The position numbers were made by a program, and so were the translations under genes. A DNA stretch of 9,934 nucleotides, from contig JAVEEH010000073.1 in the NCBI GenBank assembly GCA_030840545.1, positions 1 through 9,934 of the forward strand. The letters run 5' to 3'. Shown here in pieces: positions 5,242 through 9,934 of the stretch (position 1 is the stretch's first letter; every line of letters starts with the position of its first letter). Source of the stretch: Frankiaceae bacterium. Lineage in GTDB: Bacteria > Actinomycetota > Actinomycetes > JAFAQI01. Under the pieces are notes generated by a model. It was not told the origin of the DNA, did no database searches, and was given only the letters and a program-made list of their open reading frames with translations.

Positions 5242-7236
5242 CTAACGAGATTCGTCCGCCGCGGGCTGCGTCGCCATGCGCCACTGGTCCCGGCCCCCTG
5301 CTTTCGCGGCATACAGCGCTTCGTCGGCCGACCGGACCAGGGTGATCGCCGACTCCCCGTCGGCGGGGAAGACGGCCGCGCCGATCGACACCGTGACCGC
5401 GAGCTCGAGGCCGGCTACGGCGAACGGTGCGCGCCGAATAGCCGAGCAGATCCGCTCGCTCGTGTGCCCGGCACCCTCCCGGTCGGTCTCGGGCAGCACC
5501 ACGACGAACTCCTCGCCGCCGTACCTCGCGACCGTGTCGACCTCGCGGACCTCGCCGCGCACCCGCTCGGCCACCTCGACGAGCACCGCGTTGCCCACCT
5601 GGTGGCCGTGGACGTCGTTGACCTCCTTGAACAGGTCGAGGTCGAGCATCAGCAGGGCCAGCGGACGGTGGAAGCGGACGGCGCGTTCGATCTCCCGCGT
5701 GAGCGTCGACTGGAAGAACCGGTAGTTGCCGAGACCGGTGAGTGCGTCCGTCACCGACAGGCGCTGGGCCTCCTGGTGCAGCAGCACGTTGTCGAGGGCG
5801 ACGGCGGCCTGGCCGGCGAAGGTGCGGATCGTCTCGAGGTCGCCCGCGTCGAACGGCCTGCCGTCGGTTCGGTCATACAGGTTGAGCACACCCAGCACCC
5901 CTCCGCTGGTGCGCATCGGCACGCTGATGAGCTCAGCCGCGGAGGGCTCGAGCGCGGACAACGTCAGACCCTCGTCGCCGGCCCGCCCGCGCACGGCCTC
6001 ACCGGTCGCGGCGACCGTGCCGGTCACGCCCTCGCCGAGTTGGAGGCGGGACTGCGCGCCGCGCCGCTCGAGCCCGCGGCCCGCCCGCAGCAGCAGGTCG
6101 TCGCGGCCGGTCTGGGTGACGTACGCCGCCCCGGCCGCGGCTCGGACGCTCCCGATCGCCGTGTCCAGGATCACCGTGAGGATGCGACCGAGGTCGTGCG
6201 TGCTGGACAACGTGTCGCCGAGCCGGGCCAGGTTGCGGCGCAGCTCGTCCCGGTTGCGCTCCAGCTCACCGACGTAGGTGCGGAGCTCGTCGGTCATCTC
6301 GTTGAACGCACCGGCCAGCTGACCGACCTCGTCGCGGGACGTGGTCCCGATGCGGGTGTCCAGGTCACCCGCCGCCACCCGGGCGGCTGCCTCGGACAGC
6401 TCCGCGAGCGGCCTGGTGATCAGCCGGGCGAGGAGCCAGCCGATCAGCGCCGACAACAACAGCGCGGCCGCGAGCACGGCCACCAGCAGCGCCTCGAGTC
6501 CGCCGACGCTCGGCCTTCCGACGCTGACCACCATGACCGCCTGCCCGGGCCCCACCGTTGCCGCCGTGGCGAGCCGGTCACCGACGCGGTGGCTGCCGGT
6601 CCCGATCAGCCGCGGCGCCGCGGCGGCCAGCGCGCGAGCTCGGGCCGGCGTCTCGGTGGTCGCGATGACCCTGCGGCCGGCGAGGAGAGTGACGCCGGCG
6701 TTCGTGGCCGCCGCGATGCGCCGCGCGGTGCCGGCGTCGAGCGCCATTGCCACAGCCGCCTGCCCCACGACCCTCCCGCGCGCGGAGCGCACCGTCACCG
6801 AGTCCGCGATCGCCGCCACACTGCCCTGCGCCCGCAGCCCGCGGCTGCACGAGCCCAGCGCCGCCGCGGACGGGGGTGCGCCGGTGGGCAGACTGCCGCT
6901 GCGAGCGATCACAGCACCGGCGCGATCGGTCACGACGGCATAGCCGGCGAGTCCCCGGGCGACCACGTCGCGGGCGGCTGCCTGTGCCGCGGCCGATTGC
7001 GGCCGGGCCGCCGCCCCGGCCGCTGCCTCGCGCCCGAGCACTTCGGCCGCCAGCCGTGCGGTGACGCAGGTCTGCCGGACGAGCGCCGTCGCACCGGCCC
7101 GCGATGCCGCCAGCCGGTTGACCGCGGCAGCATTCAGGGAGTGCGGCACGCCCCGGCCGACGACGATCGCGGCGACGACCAGCGGGACGATCACGACGAG
7201 CAGGAAAGCCAGCGACAGCCGCAGCCGAAGGGTCAC
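5242..7236 (-). CDS. Membrane sensor diguanylate cyclase (HAMP-GAF-GGDEF)
   Basis: This 664-residue protein makes c-di-GMP from two GTP. In order: a membrane helix (about 6-27), an extracytoplasmic sensor region (28-246), a second helix (247-271), HAMP (about 272-325, with DEVGQLAGAFNEM), a coiled linker, a GAF domain (about 345-485) and GGDEF (494-655). The active-site motif is intact, GGEEF (573-577), and the product-inhibition I-site REVD (564-567) stands exactly five residues before it, so the enzyme looks active and feedback-controlled. The sensor region has only two cysteines, C57 and C130, which could form a disulfide; no known ligand fold is recognised. The GTG start has GGAGG seven bases upstream, and earlier codons of the frame are antisense to the next gene. 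It lies 10 nt ahead of galU on the same strand, so it probably leads that operon. There is no EAL or HD-GYP domain here. Confidence 0.95.
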   Translation of the reverse strand: MTLRLRLSLAFLLVVIVPLVVAAIVVGRGVPHSLNAAAVNRLAASRAGATALVRQTCVTARLAAEVLGREAAAGAAARPQSAAAQAAARDVVARGLAGYAVVTDRAGAVIARSGSLPTGAPPSAAALGSCSRGLRAQGSVAAIADSVTVRSARGRVVGQAAVAMALDAGTARRIAAATNAGVTLLAGRRVIATTETPARARALAAAAPRLIGTGSHRVGDRLATAATVGPGQAVMVVSVGRPSVGGLEALLVAVLAAALLLSALIGWLLARLITRPLAELSEAAARVAAGDLDTRIGTTSRDEVGQLAGAFNEMTDELRTYVGELERNRDELRRNLARLGDTLSSTHDLGRILTVILDTAIGSVRAAAGAAYVTQTGRDDLLLRAGRGLERRGAQSRLQLGEGVTGTVAATGEAVRGRAGDEGLTLSALEPSAAELISVPMRTSGGVLGVLNLYDRTDGRPFDAGDLETIRTFAGQAAVALDNVLLHQEAQRLSVTDALTGLGNYRFFQSTLTREIERAVRFHRPLALLMLDLDLFKEVNDVHGHQVGNAVLVEVAERVRGEVREVDTVARYGGEEFVVVLPETDREGAGHTSERICSAIRRAPFAVAGLELAVTVSIGAAVFPADGESAITLVRSADEALYAAKAGGRDQWRMATQPAADESR

Positions 7237-7243
7237 GCAGACA

Positions 7244-7248
7244 CCTCC
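7244..7248 (-). promoter_or_regulatory. Ribosome binding site of the diguanylate cyclase
   Basis: GGAGG lies seven bases before the GTG at 7236-7234. It decides the start of a reading frame that stays open for another 185 codons upstream on the minus strand. Confidence 0.85.
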
Positions 7249-7250
7249 GC

Positions 7251-7265
7251 TCTCGCCCCCCGAGA
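7251..7265. promoter_or_regulatory. Perfect inverted repeat TCTCG-N5-CGAGA between divergent genes
   Basis: TCTCG (7251-7255) and CGAGA (7261-7265) flank five C residues in the 54-bp gap between the cyclase and the folate enzyme. It ends just before the cyclase ribosome binding site. It could be an operator serving both divergent genes, or a short leader hairpin affecting cyclase translation. I see no convincing -10 or -35 for either gene in this gap, and a five-base arm can arise by chance. Confidence 0.3.
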
Positions 7266-7290
7266 CCGCCCGATGCGATGCTCGCACGCC

Positions 7291-7842
7291 ATGGAGGCCA
7301 AGCGGCTGCTCCGTTCGAGGCTGATGTCGGTCCGCGCGGCGCGTTCCGCGACGGATCGTGTTGCGGCGGGGCAGTTGATCGCCGCGCACGCTAGCGCGGC
7401 CTGGCCGGGGCTCGGCACGGTCGCGGCCTATGCCGCGGTGGACACCGAGCCGCCCACCCGGGCGCTGCTCGACGCGTTGCGGCGGGCCGGGGCGCAGGTG
7501 TTGTTGCCGATCGTGGTGAGGGACGAGCTGGACTGGGCCGGGTACGACGGCTGGGAACGCCTGGTGGTGTCGTCGTACGGCCTGCTGGAGCCCGCCGGCC
7601 CACGTCTCGGCCCGGCCGCACTGGCCGGCGCCGACCTGGTCGTCGTGCCGGCGCTCGCGGTCGACGTCGCCGGGCATCGCCTCGGCCGTGGGCGTGGCTT
7701 CTATGACCGGGCGCTGGCCGGGACCGGGACGACGACGGTCGCGGTCGTCTTCGACGACGAGCTGATCGACGAGGTGCCGGCCGAGGCGCACGACGTGCCG
7801 ATGGCCGCGGTGCTGCGGCCCGGTGGTCTGCTCCGGCTCTAG
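7291..7842 (+). CDS. 5-formyltetrahydrofolate cyclo-ligase (MTHFS)
   Basis: This 183-residue protein matches the size of the family, which uses ATP to turn 5-formyltetrahydrofolate into 5,10-methenyltetrahydrofolate in the cytosol. The ATP-binding signature is LGRGRGFYDR (131-140), preceded by ADLVVVPALAVDVAGHR, and the N-terminal AKRLLRSRL carries the usual basic residues. ATG 7291 is preferred because it places these basic residues at the start; an in-frame ATG at 7273 would add six residues. Neither has a visible ribosome binding site, so a leaderless transcript is possible. Divergent pairing of this gene with galU is known from M. tuberculosis (Rv0992c/Rv0993); here the cyclase gene lies between them. 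Its TAG stop shares the bases CTAG with the stop of the opposing gene. Confidence 0.94.
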   Translation: MEAKRLLRSRLMSVRAARSATDRVAAGQLIAAHASAAWPGLGTVAAYAAVDTEPPTRALLDALRRAGAQVLLPIVVRDELDWAGYDGWERLVVSSYGLLEPAGPRLGPAALAGADLVVVPALAVDVAGHRLGRGRGFYDRALAGTGTTTVAVVFDDELIDEVPAEAHDVPMAAVLRPGGLLRL

Positions 7843-9242
7843 TGCGGTGAGTGGTGCGGTTTGGGCGTCGGCTTCGGCGACTGGCTCGGGCTGGCCGACG
7901 GCTTGGGCGACGGGGTGTGGCTGGGGCTGCTGGGCTGCTGCCCCGTCGACCCGGAGCTGGAGCCGCCCGACCCCGGCGCGGCCGGCTCGGCGTCGTGTGG
8001 CATCGGCGGGTGCGCGAACTTCGCTGTCGCCGTCGGGGCGGCGTCACCGGCGACCCATTGCTTCCAGGACATGTTCCAGTCGGCCATGCCCGGGTCAGCG
8101 AGGTCCGGCGCGGCACCGGTGTTGTAGACGTCGACGATGTCGCCGCGCAGCGACCAGTTGTAGAACCACTGGGCGTTGGTGGTGCTCAGGTTGACGCAGC
8201 CGTGCGACACGTTGACCAGGCCCTGCTGGGCGACCGACCAGGGCGCGGCGTGCACGAACGCGCCGCCGTAGGAGATCCGGACGTCCCAGTAGACCTGCTC
8301 GTAGTAACCGTCCGGCGAGTTGCGGGGGATGCCGACCGTGGCCGAGTCCATCGTGACGACGGCCGACCGCTCGAACGTGATGTGCACACCACTCTTGGTG
8401 GGGTACTGGTCGCGGCCGGCGCTGATCGGGAAGGTGTTGATGAGCTTGCGGTTCTCGTAGACATACATCTCGTGCCGCGCGGCGTCGACCCGGCTGATGT
8501 GCGAGTCACCGATGCGGAAGTTGGTCTGGTGGTCACCCTGACCCCACACGCCCTTGCCGAGGTAGAGGCCGTCGAGGTGAGAGCTGACCGTGACCTGGCT
8601 GTGCGCCTTCCAGTACGTCGGCGGCCGCCAGTGCAGCTCGGTGGAGCTGATCCAGTGCCACGCACCGATCACGGACGGGGTGCTCGACACCGCAAGCCGC
8701 TGCTGCACCGCGGCACGCTGGGAGTCGGGGATCGACCGCGAGAGCTGCACGATGACCGGCGCGCCGACGCCGACGGTGGCATGGTCACCGGGACTCAGCA
8801 GGGCGGTCACGTGCTTGTGGGTGTCGGTCGCGCTGAACTTCAACGTCTTGGTGACGTCGGCCTGGCCACCGTGCAGCACCACCCGCGCCTTGTAGCGATC
8901 CAGCGGTACCAGCCGCATGGCACTGGTCCACCGGGTGCCGTCGCCGGAAAGGACGCCGTCGACGATCGTCCCGTTGCGACCCATGACCATGACCGAACGC
9001 AGCGACGCGTTCTCGGCTTGGAGGGTGAGCTTGCGGTTCCACGGCACGTGCCCGTGCCTGAGCCCGACGAGATGCACCGCGCCCACTCCGGACTGGGCCC
9101 CGGGATGGTTGCCCGCGGCCTGCGGGCTGCCGGTGCCCGAGCTGAGCTGCGTCGCTGCCAAGACCGCACCGCCGACACCGAGCGCTGCGACGGCCGCGAC
9201 CGCGGCAACAGCGCCGCGGGAGAGCGGGCGGAACCAGCGCAT
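7839..9242 (-). CDS. L,D-transpeptidase with Ig-like domains and Pro/Ser tail
   Basis: This 467-residue enzyme should form 3-3 cross-links in peptidoglycan outside the membrane. A basic start and hydrophobic segment (about 10-31) act as a signal anchor; there is no lipobox cysteine, unlike some family members. Two Ig-like domains follow (about 55-140 and 141-245), then the YkuD catalytic domain (about 248-373) with SHGCVN (346-351). Cys349 is the nucleophile and His331 in FVHAAPWS is the likely base; their 18-residue spacing equals that of LdtMt2 (His336/Cys354). A WNMSWKQW helix (389-396) typical of actinobacterial members comes next. The end (about 411-467) is a Gly/Ser then Pro/Ser/Lys tail, recalling the proline-rich end of LdtMt5, and may thread or bind the wall. 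The ATG at 9242 has only a distant GAGAGG, 14 nt away. The gene is convergent with the folate enzyme and divergent from the next. Confidence 0.95.
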   Translation of the reverse strand: MRWFRPLSRGAVAAVAAVAALGVGGAVLAATQLSSGTGSPQAAGNHPGAQSGVGAVHLVGLRHGHVPWNRKLTLQAENASLRSVMVMGRNGTIVDGVLSGDGTRWTSAMRLVPLDRYKARVVLHGGQADVTKTLKFSATDTHKHVTALLSPGDHATVGVGAPVIVQLSRSIPDSQRAAVQQRLAVSSTPSVIGAWHWISSTELHWRPPTYWKAHSQVTVSSHLDGLYLGKGVWGQGDHQTNFRIGDSHISRVDAARHEMYVYENRKLINTFPISAGRDQYPTKSGVHITFERSAVVTMDSATVGIPRNSPDGYYEQVYWDVRISYGGAFVHAAPWSVAQQGLVNVSHGCVNLSTTNAQWFYNWSLRGDIVDVYNTGAAPDLADPGMADWNMSWKQWVAGDAAPTATAKFAHPPMPHDAEPAAPGSGGSSSGSTGQQPSSPSHTPSPKPSASPSQSPKPTPKPHHSPH

Positions 9243-9552
9243 ACGAATCTCAGAAACCTCTCATCGGTGGTGCGATACCCATTGTGCAGCCTGTCGGGCT
9301 ATCCGCGGCGCCTGACATCTCAGACGTCGCTCCCCACCGGATGGTTGTCACGCGGCGGGAAGAGGTCTCACAACCAGAACGCTCGGGTGAATTGTCCTCC
9401 CGGTGATGTCCGCCGGTGGTCTACTGGCACGGCGTCGCACGAGCCGCCGGCGATCAACCTTCGCGTCGATGCAACCAAGCACCGGCCTCGCGCGTCGTTG
9501 GAGTGCACCCGCGCTTGCGCGGCGACGTGACAAGAGGAGAGCGGACAAGCCA
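9243..9552. promoter_or_regulatory. Divergent intergenic region with possible structured leader
   Basis: This 310-nt stretch separates the L,D-transpeptidase from the divergent secreted-protein gene and holds no credible gene. It must carry promoters for both, but I find no confident -10/-35 pair. TTGTCA at 9345-9350 resembles a -35 but has no matching -10. Possible stems on the plus strand are CTGA-CATC-TCAG (9312-9323), TGGTTGT (9342-9348) with ACAACCA (9370-9376), CGGG (9384-9387) with CCCG (9399-9402), CGGCG (9430-9434) with CGCCG (9445-9449), and CCGCG-CTTG-CGCGG (9509-9522) just before the ribosome binding site. The pieces CGGGTGAATT (9384-9393) and GCGATCAACCT (9450-9460) loosely recall conserved parts of the ydaO c-di-AMP riboswitch, which often precedes wall-enzyme genes in actinobacteria, but other core parts do not align. 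A long structured leader is plausible; its class is not established. Confidence 0.3.
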
Positions 9553-9934
9553 ATGCACGTCCGGCGCACGACCATGGCAGCCATCGCGCTGACGGCCGCC
9601 AGCGCGTGCACGGCCGGCGTCGCCGTCGTGATCGCAGTCGGCCGCAGCGCGCAGGCAGTCATCACACGACCGGCGGCCGGACGCACCCCGTCGGCGACGC
9701 CCGCCGCTCCCGCAGACCTGAGCGTCAACGGATCGCTCGTCCCGTCCTTCGACAACAGCACCGTCGCCGCCGCCCTACGCGCGGCCGGCATCACCCTCGA
9801 GCCGGGTCGCTACCGGTCCGTCGTACGGCACCTGGCGCTCGGCAGCGACGGCCACCCGGCGCGGATCTTCGTCGACCAGCGCCCGGCCACACTCACCAGC
9901 CCGGTGCGGGCCGGCGACCGGATCGTCGTCAAGC
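9553..9934 (+). CDS. Secreted or membrane-anchored protein, N-terminal part
   Basis: The first 127 residues are seen; the gene continues past the right edge. A basic start is followed by a hydrophobic segment (about 8-30), then an Ala/Pro/Thr-rich linker (31-57). Next is a small domain (about 58-127) with VNGSLVPSFDNSTVAAALRAA, GRYRSVVRH and SPVRAGDRIVVK. That pattern, short strands plus a T/S-VAxAL helix and a closing 'xAGDRIVV', looks like a beta-grasp or DUF348-like module found ahead of catalytic domains in exported wall proteins. The catalytic part is not in view, so no function is assigned. A cysteine at residue 19 is not a good lipobox, since the hydrophobic stretch continues after it. 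AGGAG (9535-9539) lies 13 nt before the ATG; a second in-frame ATG at 9574 is possible. The gene is divergent from the L,D-transpeptidase, which supports a wall-related role by context only. Confidence 0.75.
   Translation, partial: MHVRRTTMAAIALTAASACTAGVAVVIAVGRSAQAVITRPAAGRTPSATPAAPADLSVNGSLVPSFDNSTVAAALRAAGITLEPGRYRSVVRHLALGSDGHPARIFVDQRPATLTSPVRAGDRIVVK

Noticed and set aside
7273..7290. Earlier ATG for the folate enzyme
   Set aside because: It adds only six residues without family similarity and has no better ribosome binding site. It cannot be excluded, but ATG 7291 fits the family N-terminus better.
7237..7791. Upstream extension of the cyclase frame to 849 residues
   Set aside because: This part is antisense to the folate enzyme. 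The GTG at 7236 has an ideal GGAGG and starts right at the membrane helix.
5047..7842. A 931-codon plus-strand open frame across the cyclase region
   Set aside because: Its last 183 codons are the folate enzyme. The rest is antisense to the intact cyclase, is Arg/Gly/His-rich, shows no domain, and is a typical GC-rich shadow frame.
7851..9530. 559-codon plus-strand frame
   Set aside because: It is antisense to the well-supported L,D-transpeptidase and has no recognisable domain.
9601..9612. Possible lipobox ending at Cys19 of the edge protein
   Set aside because: The -3 residue is Ala and the hydrophobic stretch continues for ten residues past the Cys, so a membrane anchor or plain signal peptide fits better.
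9348..9794. 148-codon minus-strand frame in the right intergenic region
   Set aside because: It overlaps the plus-strand exported protein and the leader, with low-complexity composition and no ribosome binding site or motif.

Overview
The window is GC-rich throughout, uses many GTG starts, and packs its genes tightly with GTGA stop/start overlaps. With the gene content below this points to an actinomycete chromosome (Actinomycetota); the genus cannot be told from the sequence alone.

Most of the window is one minus-strand gene string reading right to left. It begins with a membrane sensor diguanylate cyclase (7236-5242). Then come galU (UDP-glucose pyrophosphorylase), a MoeA/gephyrin-family protein (Glp-like), moaC, mogA, a RimJ-type N-acetyltransferase and a three-segment membrane protein of the GlpR/SepX family (1331-483), ending at a tRNA-Ala(CGC) gene (440-365). 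Gaps from the cyclase to rimJ are -4 to +24 nt, as expected for an operon. A 105-nt gap precedes glpR, which may have its own promoter. The galU - moeA-like - rimJ - membrane protein order matches a conserved actinobacterial cluster (M. tuberculosis Rv0993-Rv0996). In that cluster the MoeA-like protein (Glp) and its membrane partner (GlpR; SepX in Streptomyces) act in cell division. Here moaC and mogA sit inside the cluster and a c-di-GMP synthase heads it. Sugar-nucleotide supply, molybdenum cofactor steps, c-di-GMP signalling and a divisome receptor may therefore be co-transcribed.

Divergent from the cyclase is a plus-strand 5-formyltetrahydrofolate cyclo-ligase (7291-7842). It converges on a minus-strand L,D-transpeptidase (9242-7839), and the two stop codons share one CTAG. 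A 310-nt non-coding divergent region follows, with several possible stems that may form a structured leader. A secreted or membrane-anchored protein then starts at 9553 and runs off the right edge.

The left edge (1-364) is poorly resolved. It holds a weak partial minus-strand reading frame, a perfect 20-bp direct repeat spaced 54 bp within a family of GGTTCGGT words, and a hairpin downstream of the tRNA. I saw no insertion sequence, CRISPR array, integrase or rRNA. The best leads for follow-up are the cyclase placed ahead of the division/UDP-glucose operon, and the replaced active-site residues in the MoeA-like protein.
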